Below, piece by piece: positions 1-9,411 of a DNA stretch of 64,000 nucleotides. The stretch comes from Microbulbifer marinus (GTDB lineage: Bacteria > Pseudomonadota > Gammaproteobacteria > Pseudomonadales > Cellvibrionaceae): NCBI RefSeq assembly GCF_900107725.1, contig NZ_FNQO01000003.1:434001-498000 (forward strand). Reading direction: 5' to 3'. Position 1 is the first letter of the stretch, and each line of letters begins with the position of its first letter. The notes under the pieces were generated by a model. The model was given only the letters and a program-made list of their open reading frames with translations, made no database searches and was not told the DNA's origin. The translations under genes and the position numbers were made by a program.

Positions 1-287
1 AATTGATTAGTCCGTACAACCCAAATTCAATCTTTATTTAGGATTTAGCGTACCAGTTAAGGCATAAACTGAAACATTTCTCATAACTTGGCGCGCTATT
101 CTTTCCGGTCATCCTACCCCCGCCCGTCAAACTATCAGCGATCCGCGTATATCAATAACCACTCGGGTCGCTGCGGGCTAGGGACGGCTCGAAATCGGCG
201 CAAGGCAGCGCTTTTCTTCTTTTCCTCCCGCGTATTCAGCCCGTCATCATCCATCCCTGCTACAGGAAAGTTAAAGAAGAGGGAATC
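1..287. other. Intergenic stretch upstream of the M6 protease
   Basis: I see no convincing gene here. A short open frame on the plus strand has a low-complexity, Arg/Ser-rich translation and looks spurious. The first 100 bases are AT-rich and probably hold the protease promoter, but no clean -35/-10 pair stands out. A purine-rich ribosome binding site (GAAGAGGG) ends a few bases before the ATG at 288. Confidence 0.4.
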
Positions 288-2606
288 ATGTTGAGACCTT
301 ACCGATTACTGGCTAGCAGTGCGCTCGCACTCAACTTACTGGCAGGCGGCGCCCTGGCTGCCGACAAACCGGCGCACACAGGCGGCCCCGTCGACCTGGC
401 CGTTGCCAACGAAACAAAACTGATGGAAATGCTGAAGCGCTCCGGACGTATCGGCGAAAATGCCACCTTCACCGAAGCCGAACAGATCCTGCGTGACTAT
501 TTGAAAGAGCGCGCTGCACAGGGCCAGATCCAGTCCAAAAAGATGGATTCTGAAACTGCGCAAATGATGGCGAACTCTCATGGCGCCACCATGCAGGCAT
601 TGCAAAATGCCAACGGCAACAAATTGGGAATAGCCAAACAGCAACGTCCCGCACCTTTGCAGCCTGAAAATTACGATGGCGAAACGCGCACCGCGCGTGT
701 GCTGGCCATCCTGATGGAATTCCCGGACTTCCCGCACAATAGCATTCAAGCCGGCGAATCCAATATGTACTACGAGGATTACACGCCGCAGCACTACGAG
801 GACCTGCTGTTCTCCAACAGCGGCTTCGCCGGTCCCGCGGGCGAAAACCTGCTGTCGATGCAACAGTTCTACTGGCAGCAATCCGGCAACAGCTACAACG
901 TCGAAGGCACCGTAGCGGGCTGGTACACGGCTGAATATCCGGCCGCCTTTTACGGCAACAACGTGAACGGCGATGCCCGCGCGCTGGTGCGCGAGGCGCT
1001 GCTGGCCGCGGCAGAGGATCCGGCAGTGAATTTGTCGGACTTCGATATCGAAGATCGCTACGACCTCGACGGCGATGGCAATTACTGGGAAGCCGACGGC
1101 CTCGTGGACCACGTAATGATCTTCCACTCTTCCGTCGGCGAGGAGGCCGGTGGCGGCCAGCTGGGCGAGGACGCCATTTGGGCGCACCGCTGGAATCTGG
1201 GCAGCGTCTTCCCAATTCCCGGTACTATATCGGAAGTACCCGATGCCGACTGGGGAGAAATGCTCGGTGCTTATGATTACACCATCCAGCCCGCTGACGC
1301 GGCCGCTGGCGTGGTCAGCCACGAGTACGGCCACGATCTGGGTCTGCCAGACGAATACGACACCCAGTACACTGGCCGCGGTGAACCGGTATCCTCATGG
1401 TCTGTTATGTCCAGCGGCAGCTGGGCGGGTGTGATTCCCGGCTCCGAGCCCACCGGTTTCTCTGCCTGGGCCAAAGAATTCCTGCAGCACAATCACGGTG
1501 GCAACTGGCTGCACGGCGCCACTGTCGCGCTGGAGGATATTCCGGCAGAAGGTCTGGAGGCATTGCTGGACGAGGCAGTGCACAAGGGCACCAACAACGA
1601 TGCTGTACGCATCGACCTACCGCAAAAGAGGAATGACATCACCGTACCCGCCAGTGGCGAATACGCTTACTACAGCGGCAAGGGCAACCGGCTGAACAAT
1701 TATATGCTGGTACCGGTGGACCTGAGCCAGGCCAGTAACGCCAAAGTGACCTTCAAGGCCTGGTACGATATCGAACAAGATTGGGATTACGCATTCGTGG
1801 CGACCTATAGTGCCAACGGTCTTATCTCCATTCCCGGCAATATCACCACCGACACTAACCCCAACGGAAGCAGCCCCGGGCACGGCATAACCGGCACATC
1901 GGGTGGCTGGGTGGACGCCGAGTTCGACCTCAGCGCCTATGCCGGCCAGCAGTTCTATCTGGTTCTTTACTACTGGACCGATGCCGCTGTCGCCAACCCG
2001 GGTTTCTTCGCCGACGACATCGAAATCACAGTCGATGGCAACCCAGTACTGGTCGACGGTGCCGAGGATAGCAGCGCGTTCGGCCTCGCCGGCTTCACTC
2101 GCAATCCTGGCTACACACTGCACGACCACTACTACCTGCTCGAGTGGCGCACCCATCGCGGTATCGACCAGGGGCTGGCGCACGTAAATGTCGCCGGAGA
2201 AATGCTGCCATTCAACGAAGGTCTGGTAGTTTGGTACAGAGACACCATGTACGACAATAACTGGGTCGGTGTACACCCCGGTAACGGCTTCCTCGGTGTT
2301 GTCGATGCGGACCAGAATGCGAACACCTGGAACGACCGCACGGTGGCCTCTACCCGTTACCAGGTGCGCGACGCCGCCTTCGGTATCGACAAGTCAGAAA
2401 AAGTTACCCTCGACCTGATGGATAACTACAACCTGCTGCTGCGCGACAATTACACCCAGCGCAATGCGGTGTTCGACGATAGCGGCGATTTCAGCAACGC
2501 CGCCATTCCCGATGCCGGCCGCGCGATTACGTCCTATGGACTGAAGGTGCGCGTGGTATCCCAGAGCGACGACAAGTCCGTCGGTAAGGTACTGTTATAC
2601 CGTTAA
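288..2606 (+). CDS. Secreted M6 family metalloprotease (immune inhibitor A-like)
   Basis: This is a secreted zinc metallopeptidase of 772 residues. A Sec signal peptide covers about residues 1-24 (positive start, LLAGGALA before the cut). The catalytic motif HEYGHDLGLPD lies at residues 345-355, a match to the HExxHxxGxxD signature of the M6 and metzincin-like proteases, so His345, His349 and a downstream residue bind zinc and Glu346 is the base. A calcium-loop-like DLDGDGNYWEAD sits at 259-270. The C-terminal half has the beta-sandwich and immune inhibitor A-like character of the Bacillus InhA group. It is transcribed alone and ends at a hairpin terminator. Its likely role is extracellular protein digestion; the specific substrate cannot be read from sequence. 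Confidence 0.93.
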   Translation: MLRPYRLLASSALALNLLAGGALAADKPAHTGGPVDLAVANETKLMEMLKRSGRIGENATFTEAEQILRDYLKERAAQGQIQSKKMDSETAQMMANSHGATMQALQNANGNKLGIAKQQRPAPLQPENYDGETRTARVLAILMEFPDFPHNSIQAGESNMYYEDYTPQHYEDLLFSNSGFAGPAGENLLSMQQFYWQQSGNSYNVEGTVAGWYTAEYPAAFYGNNVNGDARALVREALLAAAEDPAVNLSDFDIEDRYDLDGDGNYWEADGLVDHVMIFHSSVGEEAGGGQLGEDAIWAHRWNLGSVFPIPGTISEVPDADWGEMLGAYDYTIQPADAAAGVVSHEYGHDLGLPDEYDTQYTGRGEPVSSWSVMSSGSWAGVIPGSEPTGFSAWAKEFLQHNHGGNWLHGATVALEDIPAEGLEALLDEAVHKGTNNDAVRIDLPQKRNDITVPASGEYAYYSGKGNRLNNYMLVPVDLSQASNAKVTFKAWYDIEQDWDYAFVATYSANGLISIPGNITTDTNPNGSSPGHGITGTSGGWVDAEFDLSAYAGQQFYLVLYYWTDAAVANPGFFADDIEITVDGNPVLVDGAEDSSAFGLAGFTRNPGYTLHDHYYLLEWRTHRGIDQGLAHVNVAGEMLPFNEGLVVWYRDTMYDNNWVGVHPGNGFLGVVDADQNANTWNDRTVASTRYQVRDAAFGIDKSEKVTLDLMDNYNLLLRDNYTQRNAVFDDSGDFSNAAIPDAGRAITSYGLKVRVVSQSDDKSVGKVLLYR

Positions 2607-2623
2607 TTTTTCTGCGGATTACA

Positions 2624-2652
2624 GGGGTGGCACACTATGTGCCGCCCCTTTT
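2624..2652 (+). terminator. Terminator after the M6 protease
   Basis: Ten-base arms (2624-2633 and 2639-2648, one G-U pair) enclose a five-base loop and are followed by only four T before an A run. The stem is strong and the T tract short. Confidence 0.7.
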
Positions 2653-2789
2653 AAAAAGAAACAAGATCGATTCTCAATTACCACTCCACCTGCATATTTT
2701 GCCCGACTGCGGCAAATCCGTACGCCCCAGCTAATCTGAAAGACAGAAACCCAATTCCCTCCACCTCAACACTGCGAGGTCAATCTGTC

Positions 2790-3062
2790 ATGAGCAAACG
2801 GAATCAGGGCATTACGCGGCGGAAGTTTCTCAAATTAACGAGCAGTTCGGTGGCACTGCTGCCGGTTGCACTGATCGCCACCGACCGCGCGACTGCACAG
2901 ACGAAAGCAAAAAAGGAGGCGGTGCAATACCAGGACACGCCGAAGAACGGACAGAAGTGTGTTGATTGCGTGCTCTTCGAGCCGCCCGAAGCGTGTAAGG
3001 TTGTCGAAGGCAAGATCGCCCCCGAAGGCTGGTGCAGCCTATTCGCGCCCAAGCCGTCTTAA
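2790..3062 (+). CDS. High-potential iron-sulfur protein (HiPIP), Tat-exported
   Basis: This is a 90-residue periplasmic electron carrier with one 4Fe-4S cluster. A twin-arginine signal (TRRKFLK, residues 9-15) is followed by a hydrophobic stretch and an ATAQ cleavage region near residue 37, as expected for a protein exported folded with its cofactor. The four ligands are Cys57, Cys60, Cys69 and Cys82, in the HiPIP spacing CxxC, then C, then a C-terminal Gly-Trp-Cys-Ser. HiPIPs carry electrons between bc1-type complexes and oxidases or reductases. It stands alone, converging on the AraC gene that ends 14 bases away, so its redox partner is not shown here. Confidence 0.93.
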   Translation: MSKRNQGITRRKFLKLTSSSVALLPVALIATDRATAQTKAKKEAVQYQDTPKNGQKCVDCVLFEPPEACKVVEGKIAPEGWCSLFAPKPS

Positions 3063-3075
3063 ATAGCGCTATACG

Positions 3076-4035
3076 TCAGGCCGGCACCCGCTGCTCGCCG
3101 CGCAGCTTGCTGACATCCGCGCGCGGCGGCAGCCCGAACAGTCGGCTGTACTCGCGGCTGAAATGGGACGGACTTTCGTAACCGACCCGGTAACTGGCTG
3201 ATGCCGCCTCGATGCCCTCGGTCAGCATCAGGCGACGCGCTTCGTGCAAGCGCAGTTTCTTCTGGAACTGCAGTGGCGACATGCGCGTCACCTGCTTAAA
3301 GCTGTGATACAGGGACGACTCGCTCATATTGGCCTCATCGGCCAGATCGCTGATACGCAACGGTTCGGAAAAGCGATCCTTCAGCACCGCGATCACCCGC
3401 GAGATGCGGTTGGCTTGGCTGTCTACCGAAGCGAACTTGCGCATGCGTGCACCCATGTCCCCCATCAAAGCGCGGTAGATAATTTCCCGCCGTGCCAGCG
3501 GCGCGAGTATCGGCGCGTCTGCCGGCGTATCCAGCAACCCCACGAGGCGGCTCACTGCATCGAGTATCCCCGCATCCATTCGCGCAACCGCGAGGGCACA
3601 GTTGATTTCCGGGCAGTCAAATTCCGCTTCCAGCTCCGGTGCCTTGTCGCCCAGTTCCAGTACCAGGTCGGTGACTTCCTGCGGATCTATGACGAGCCGG
3701 ATCGCCAGAAACGGCTGCTCAGGTGAGGCGTTCTCCACCTGCCCCAGTACCGGTAGATGCACAGAGGAGGCAATGTAGTTAAGCGGTCCATAGGAGATTT
3801 CCTTATCGCCGAGCTGCAGCGTCTTCTTTCCCTGGATCAGGAAACCGAGGGAGGGCTCGTATACGGAGGAAACACAGCTGGTGGCTTCGTCAGAGCGAAT
3901 CAGGTCGACGCCCTCCAGGGCAGTTTCCTGCAGCCCCTGCTCCGGCGTCCAGCGCAGTAACTTTTGCACAAGACTCTGGCGCGCCGCTTCCAAATCCCTT
4001 GAAATGGCAACAGCTTGCTTGTGTTCGATCGGCAT
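3076..4035 (-). CDS. AraC family transcriptional regulator next to an RND efflux pair
   Basis: This is a 319-residue regulator with an AraC N-terminal sensor domain (about residues 15-180) and two C-terminal helix-turn-helix motifs (about 210-310, including the ISDLADEANMSESSLYHSFK segment). I place the start at the ATG at 4035, because a GGGAGGGG ribosome site lies seven bases before it. A longer frame to 4077 has no such site and would run through a perfect palindrome. The gene is divergent from the efflux operon at 4429, so it probably controls that operon and itself. The inducer is unknown. Confidence 0.85.
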   Translation of the reverse strand: MPIEHKQAVAISRDLEAARQSLVQKLLRWTPEQGLQETALEGVDLIRSDEATSCVSSVYEPSLGFLIQGKKTLQLGDKEISYGPLNYIASSVHLPVLGQVENASPEQPFLAIRLVIDPQEVTDLVLELGDKAPELEAEFDCPEINCALAVARMDAGILDAVSRLVGLLDTPADAPILAPLARREIIYRALMGDMGARMRKFASVDSQANRISRVIAVLKDRFSEPLRISDLADEANMSESSLYHSFKQVTRMSPLQFQKKLRLHEARRLMLTEGIEAASASYRVGYESPSHFSREYSRLFGLPPRADVSKLRGEQRVPA

Positions 4036-4428
4036 TTTCGTACCCCTCCCGAACCGGTATATACCGGACATCGTCATTCAGACCTGTCGCGAGTATACGG
4101 AGATTTAGGCAAGCCGTTTAGAACATTGCAGAATTAGGCAATCACTCTGCAGTAATATGCAACTGCCCCGCGCTCCTGCGCCCATTGCCCGGTTTACGCC
4201 TCCATCCAAAGCTACACAAAAGACAGTTGTCATAACTTTTTCTACTAGCAAAATAACAGCAGTGGCCGACTACCGTTTCAAGTCAAAAACAGAATTAGGC
4301 AATCAATACACAGTAACCGGATACCGTCCGCACACTTCCCACCGCTAAGGTTTGCGTCCACTGGGAGAGCAGTTCCACCCCATCGGGAACAGTTTCACCT
4401 CTTCCGTAACTGAGGGAGCAAATACGTT
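4036..4428. promoter_or_regulatory. Divergent control region between AraC regulator and efflux operon
   Basis: A perfect 14-base palindrome CCGGTATATACCGG lies at 4054-4067, just before the regulator start. Two copies of a 27-base direct repeat, CAGAATTAGGCAATCA then five variable bases then CAGTAA, lie at 4129-4155 and 4290-4316. A partial third copy (AGATTTAGGCAA) is at 4101-4112. Direct repeats of this length are typical AraC-family sites. I infer that they are the operators for the divergent genes. The rest of the interval shows no gene. Confidence 0.6.
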
Positions 4429-5571
4429 ATGGCAAGAAACCTGAAATTCATTCTGATCGGTTTGAGCGCACTGGTGCTGGCGGGATGCGACACCGGCGAA
4501 CAGGGCAGTCAGCAAGCACCACCGCCGGCAGTGGAAGTGGCCGAAGTGGTGGCAGAGCCAGCCACCTTGTGGAGCGGCTTTACCGGCCGTGTGGCCGCAC
4601 CGGAGACGGTGGATCTGCGCCCCCGTGTCAGTGGCTATATTGGTCGGGTCTCCTTTACCGAGGGCGATCTGGTCCAGCGCGGCGACGTGCTGTTTACGAT
4701 CGATCAACGTCCCTACCGCGCCCGCGAACGCGCCGCGCGGGCCGAACTCGCCAGCGCGCGCAGCCAATTGACTCTGGCAGAAGGCAGGGCAAAACGCGCG
4801 CAGCAACTGCTGAACACTCGCGCAATTTCCCGCGAAGAGTACGACCAGCGTATAGCCGCGCGGGACTCAGCCCGCGCGACAGTACAAGCCGCCGAGGCCG
4901 CGCTGGAAAACGCGCGTCTCGAACTGCAATACACAGAGGTCAAAGCGCCGATCAGCGGTCGTGTCGGCCGAGCATTCGTCACCCGTGGCAACCTGGCCAA
5001 CGCGGATCAGACCCTGCTGACCACGCTCGTTTCTGTGAATCCGATGTATGTGTATTTCGAGAGCGACGAACAGACTTTTGGCAGCAGTCGCGCGCTGCTG
5101 GCACGGGAACAACACCCACAGGTGCGTATAGGTCTGGCCGGTGAGCAAGGCTATCCGCATCGCGGCGAACTGGATTTTATCGATAACCGCCTGGACAGTC
5201 GCACCGGCACCATGCAATTCCGTGCCGTAGTAGCCAACCCCGACGGTATTTTTCAACCGGGCCAGTTTGCGCGGGTAGAAATGCCGACGGAGGAACTTGG
5301 CCAGGCAGTACTGGTAAACAGCAAAGCAGTACTAACCGATCAGGATCGCCGCTTTGTTTACCTGGTCAATGAGAACAACGTTACCGAACGGCGCGAAGTC
5401 CAGACGGGTCCGCAGCAGGATGAAATGACGTTGATCCGCAGCGGCCTGCAGCCCGGTGAGCGGATCGTGGTAAACGGTGTGCAGAAAATCTTCTTCCCCG
5501 GTATGCCGGTACAACCGGAACTGGTCGCGATGCGCGTATCGGACTCCTCCCGGCAGCTGGCTGGTCGCTGA
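4429..5571 (+). CDS. RND efflux periplasmic adaptor (MexE/AcrA-like lipoprotein)
   Basis: This is a 380-residue membrane fusion protein that links an inner-membrane RND pump to an outer-membrane channel. The lipobox VLAGC puts the lipidated Cys at residue 20, so it is anchored in the inner membrane facing the periplasm. The order is that of the family: a lipoyl-like half motif near residue 60 (PRVSGYIGRV), an alpha-hairpin rich in Ala/Arg/Glu (about 95-165), the second lipoyl half (APISGRVGRA, about 180) and a beta-barrel and membrane-proximal part to the end. It precedes the pump gene by 145 bases. The closest resemblance is to MexE. Confidence 0.93.
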   Translation: MARNLKFILIGLSALVLAGCDTGEQGSQQAPPPAVEVAEVVAEPATLWSGFTGRVAAPETVDLRPRVSGYIGRVSFTEGDLVQRGDVLFTIDQRPYRARERAARAELASARSQLTLAEGRAKRAQQLLNTRAISREEYDQRIAARDSARATVQAAEAALENARLELQYTEVKAPISGRVGRAFVTRGNLANADQTLLTTLVSVNPMYVYFESDEQTFGSSRALLAREQHPQVRIGLAGEQGYPHRGELDFIDNRLDSRTGTMQFRAVVANPDGIFQPGQFARVEMPTEELGQAVLVNSKAVLTDQDRRFVYLVNENNVTERREVQTGPQQDEMTLIRSGLQPGERIVVNGVQKIFFPGMPVQPELVAMRVSDSSRQLAGR

Positions 5572-5716
5572 GCCATTAAACCCGCCTCGCGGACGCGGCC
5601 AACAAGGCAGAGGCTGGCGCTAGTCGCGCAGCTTCGGACCAGACACTGAATTATCTTTTGAATCGCAAGATTAAAGTCGGTGCGGCACCCAGGCGTCGCA
5701 CACGGGGTAACTGCAT

Positions 5717-8700
5717 ATGAACTTTTCCCGTTTTTTCGTCGACAGACCTATTTTCGCGTCGGTGCTGTCGATCATTATTTTCGTCGTCGGCTTGATCAGT
5801 ATTCCTGTACTGCCCGTCAGCGAATATCCGGAAGTGGTGCCGCCGAGCGTGCAGGTGAGCGCTCGCTACCCGGGCGCCAACCCGAAAACGATTTCCGAAA
5901 CCGTCGCCGCGCCGCTGGAGGAAGTCATCAACGGCGTGGAAAACATGATCTACATGAAATCCGTCGCCAGCAGCGATGGCACCCTGACCCTCAATGTCAC
6001 TTTCGAGCTGGGCACCGATCCCGATCTGGCCCAGGTCCAGGTACAGAATCGGGTGGCACAGGCCCTGCCGCGACTGCCGGAAGACGTGCGTCGCCAGGGT
6101 GTTACCACGCAGAAGCAGTCTCCCAACCTGATGATGGCCGTGCACCTGATCTCACCGGACGACCGCTTCGACGCTACCTATATCCGCAACTATGCGGTGC
6201 TGCATATTCGCGATGAGTTGGCGCGCATCCCCGGTGTCGGGCAGGCCGGACTGTTCGGTTCCGGCGACTATGCAATGCGCCTGTGGATTGATCCGCAGAA
6301 GGCCGCCGCGCTCGGTGTCACAGCGGCAGACATAGTCGCTGCCGTGCGTGAACAGAATGTGCAGGTGTCCGCCGGCCAGATCGGCGCGCAGCCGATGCCG
6401 GGGAAAAGCGACTTCCTGATTTCCATCAATGCCAAGGGACGCCTCGAAAGCACGGAAGAGTTTGGCGATATCGTGCTGAAAACCGGTGCCAATGGCGAGA
6501 TCACCCGACTCGCAGACATCGCCCGTATCGAGCTGGCCTCTTCGCAGGATGCCCTGCGCGCGCTGCTGAATGGACGCCAGGCGGTGGCGGTTCCCATCTT
6601 CCAGGCGCCCGGCTCCAACTCGCTGGAAGTCTCCCGTTCGGTTCGGGACAAAATGGCGGAACTGGATGACCAGTTCCCGGAGGGCCTGGAGTGGGAAGTC
6701 GCCTACGACCCGACGGTATTCGTCAGTACTTCCATCAAGTCGGTGGTGCAGACCCTGCTGGAAGCGGTATTGCTGGTGGTACTGGTGGTCATCCTGTTCC
6801 TGCAGACCTGGCGCGCCTCGCTGATCCCGCTGCTGGCGGTACCGGTATCGATCATCGGCACCTTTGCCGTGCTGCTGATGCTGGGCTTTTCCATTAACAC
6901 CCTGACCCTGTTCGCGATGGTACTGGCAATCGGTATCGTCGTGGACGACGCCATCGTGGTGGTGGAAAACGTCGAGCGGAATATCGAACAAGGGCTCACG
7001 CCACTGGCGGCAGCCCACCAGGCCATGCGCGAGGTCAGTGGCCCGATCGTCGCCATCAGCCTCGTGCTATGCGCGGTATTCGTGCCGATGGCATTCCTCG
7101 ACGGCATTACCGGCCAGTTCTATCGCCAGTTCGCCACCACGATTGCCATCGCCACGATTATTTCCGCCGTCAATTCACTGACCCTGTCCCCGGCGCTGGC
7201 GGCGACCCTGCTCAAGCCCCACGGCGCTGCACCGGACGCGCCGGCGCGGTTGATCGAGCGACTGTTCGGCTGGATATTCCGCCCGTTCAACCGCTTCTTC
7301 CAGCGCAATTCGCAGCGCTATGAGGGGCTCGTTGGCCGCAGTCTGAAACGCCGCGGTCTGGTGTTCGGCGTCTATGCGGTACTGCTCGCCGGCACATTTG
7401 TACTGTTCAACCAGGTGCCGGGAGGGTTTATTCCGACCCAGGACAAGACCTACCTGGTGGGCAGTATTCGTTTGCCGGAAGGCGCTTCACTGGACCGCAC
7501 CGAAGACGTCGCGCGACGCGTCAGTGAAATCGCACTCGAAACCGACGGAGTCTCGCACGCGGCAGCATTTGTAGGTTTCAACGCGCTGCAAAGCACCAAC
7601 ACCCCTAACGTCGGTACGGTGTTTGTATTGTTCGACGATTTCAGCGAGCGCGATCGCAGTGCTGAGGAAATTGCCGCCGAACTGAACGGCAAGCTGGCGC
7701 AGATCAAGGAGGGCTTCGCGATCAGCTTTATGCCGCCGCCGATCTTCGGTCTGGGTGCCGGTTCCGGCTATTCGCTATACGTGCAGGACCGCAGGGCGGC
7801 CGGCTACGGTGAACTGCAGAACGCCACCAACCAGCTGGCCGGTACACTGAGCCAGGTGCCAGGACTGAGCTATCCGTTCAGTTCCTACCAGGCCAATGTG
7901 CCGCAGATGGACGCGGAGGTGGACCGCCTGCAGGCCAAGGCACAGGGCGTGCGCCTGGACGATCTGTTCGGCGCGCTGCAGCTGTATTTCGGTTCGATGT
8001 ACATCAACGACTTCAACCTGTTCGGCCGCACCTATCAGGTGGTCGCCCAGGCGGACGCGCCTTTCCGCGACGAAGTGAAAGACATCGACAACCTGTATAC
8101 GCGCAACGCCGACGGCGACATGGTACCGCTGAATACGATGGTCGAGTTGCGCCAGAGTTACGGCCCCGACCCGGTGATCCGCTACAACGGCTATCCGGCA
8201 GCGGACCTGATGGGGCAATCCGATCCGAGCGTGCTGTCATCCGGCGAGGCACTGGCAACGGTAGAACAGGTGGCCGGCCGGGCCCTGCCCCCGGGCATGC
8301 AGATTCAGTGGACAGACCTCAGCTTCCAACAGGTCAACCAGGGCAACGCCGCCATGGTGGTATTTCCGCTGGCCGTGCTGCTGGTATTCCTGGTCCTGGC
8401 AGCGCTGTATGAGAGCTGGGTCATGCCGCTGGCGGTTATTCTAATCGTACCTATGTGTCTGCTGGCGGCACTGTTCGGCGTGTGGCTGACCGGAGGCGAC
8501 AACAATGTCTTCGTGCAGGTGGGGCTGGTGGTACTGATGGGGCTGGCCTGTAAGAACGCCATCCTGATCGTCGAGTTCGCCCGCGAACTGGAAATGGACG
8601 GCCGCGATCCGGTGCGGGCCGCACTGGAAGCCTGCCGCCTGCGTCTGCGCCCGATTATCATGACGTCCGTGGCCTTTATCGCCGGCGTGGTGCCGCTGGT

Positions 8701-8932
8701 ATTTGCCAGCGGTGCCGGTGCGGAAGTCCGCAACGCGATGGGTATTACCGTATTTACCGGTATGATCGGCGTCACCTTTTTCGGCCTGTTCCTGACGCCG
8801 GTGTTCTATGTGGCGCTGCGCAAGCTGACGCAACGCGGGGATGCCAGCGCCGGCAAGGCGCTAGAAACGGAAGAGGAAACTCAAGAAAAATCGTCACAGC
8901 TGCGCCAACTGGCGAAGGCCGCGAACAGCTAA
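5717..8932 (+). CDS. RND multidrug efflux permease, HAE1 family (MexF-like)
   Basis: This is a 1071-residue proton-driven inner-membrane exporter with the usual twelve membrane helices and two large periplasmic loops. The N-terminus (FFVDRPIFA, then PVSEYPEVVPP) matches the MexF branch. The proton-relay pair Asp410-Asp411 sits in the helix-4 motif GIVVDDAIVVVE, and Lys946 in GLACKNAILIVEFA is the helix-10 partner. The length is normal for the family. It forms an operon with the adaptor upstream. No outer-membrane factor gene follows, so the pump must borrow a TolC/OprM-type channel from elsewhere. The substrate is unknown. Confidence 0.95.
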   Translation: MNFSRFFVDRPIFASVLSIIIFVVGLISIPVLPVSEYPEVVPPSVQVSARYPGANPKTISETVAAPLEEVINGVENMIYMKSVASSDGTLTLNVTFELGTDPDLAQVQVQNRVAQALPRLPEDVRRQGVTTQKQSPNLMMAVHLISPDDRFDATYIRNYAVLHIRDELARIPGVGQAGLFGSGDYAMRLWIDPQKAAALGVTAADIVAAVREQNVQVSAGQIGAQPMPGKSDFLISINAKGRLESTEEFGDIVLKTGANGEITRLADIARIELASSQDALRALLNGRQAVAVPIFQAPGSNSLEVSRSVRDKMAELDDQFPEGLEWEVAYDPTVFVSTSIKSVVQTLLEAVLLVVLVVILFLQTWRASLIPLLAVPVSIIGTFAVLLMLGFSINTLTLFAMVLAIGIVVDDAIVVVENVERNIEQGLTPLAAAHQAMREVSGPIVAISLVLCAVFVPMAFLDGITGQFYRQFATTIAIATIISAVNSLTLSPALAATLLKPHGAAPDAPARLIERLFGWIFRPFNRFFQRNSQRYEGLVGRSLKRRGLVFGVYAVLLAGTFVLFNQVPGGFIPTQDKTYLVGSIRLPEGASLDRTEDVARRVSEIALETDGVSHAAAFVGFNALQSTNTPNVGTVFVLFDDFSERDRSAEEIAAELNGKLAQIKEGFAISFMPPPIFGLGAGSGYSLYVQDRRAAGYGELQNATNQLAGTLSQVPGLSYPFSSYQANVPQMDAEVDRLQAKAQGVRLDDLFGALQLYFGSMYINDFNLFGRTYQVVAQADAPFRDEVKDIDNLYTRNADGDMVPLNTMVELRQSYGPDPVIRYNGYPAADLMGQSDPSVLSSGEALATVEQVAGRALPPGMQIQWTDLSFQQVNQGNAAMVVFPLAVLLVFLVLAALYESWVMPLAVILIVPMCLLAALFGVWLTGGDNNVFVQVGLVVLMGLACKNAILIVEFARELEMDGRDPVRAALEACRLRLRPIIMTSVAFIAGVVPLVFASGAGAEVRNAMGITVFTGMIGVTFFGLFLTPVFYVALRKLTQRGDASAGKALETEEETQEKSSQLRQLAKAANS

Positions 8933-9027
8933 TACGTGCGTAGTTTAATTGCGTGTAACCGGCAGGCCGCCAGGGAGGGCGGCGCGAACGGTCAATCTAT
9001 TATCCGAACAGGACCTGGCCTGCAGCG

Positions 9028-9411
9028 CTAGCGCAACGGCCTTTCATCACCTTTGCGTGCCCACGGGAAAACCAGTACGTATAGCCTGGTAATCACGGAA
9101 AGCGGTATGCAGGCAGCGACGATAATGATTCCGAGCAGACCGCGCATAATGTCGCTGCCCTCCCAGTGCTCCTCCTCGTCGGCCTCGAAAGACCGCAGGC
9201 AATGTCCCCGGCCCTCGAGCGGTTCGAACGTGAAGTCGATGACTTTTTCCATCGCCTTCCACCAGGGGCGCAAAGGCGTTTCATGCTTGTTGGCGAAGTA
9301 GCCGGTACGCGCGGAAATGGTCGCATCGGGATTGCCGCCGGCAATGGCATTGCCCAGTTGATCGATCGCGATCAGTACGCCGCGAATCCAGCTCATTTTT
9401 TTTTCGGTCAT
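9028..9411 (-). CDS. Small conserved membrane protein coupled to carbonic anhydrase
   Basis: This is a 127-residue protein of unknown function. The N-terminal part (about residues 17-45, DQLGNAIAGGNPDATISAR) looks like a conserved soluble motif. A single strong membrane segment lies near residues 89-113, followed by a positive tail. The start codon overlaps the stop of the carbonic anhydrase gene (ATGA), so the two are probably translated together. I do not recognise a named family. A role at the membrane related to bicarbonate or CO2 handling is only a guess from the neighbour. Confidence 0.75.
   Translation of the reverse strand: MTEKKMSWIRGVLIAIDQLGNAIAGGNPDATISARTGYFANKHETPLRPWWKAMEKVIDFTFEPLEGRGHCLRSFEADEEEHWEGSDIMRGLLGIIIVAACIPLSVITRLYVLVFPWARKGDERPLR

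Noticed and set aside
88..294. Small plus-strand frame before the M6 protease
   Set aside because: The translation is low-complexity and Arg/Ser-rich, overlaps the true start of the protease and has no ribosome site.
4036..4077. Longer N-terminus for the AraC regulator
   Set aside because: It would run across a perfect palindrome and lacks a ribosome site, while the ATG at 4035 has a strong one.
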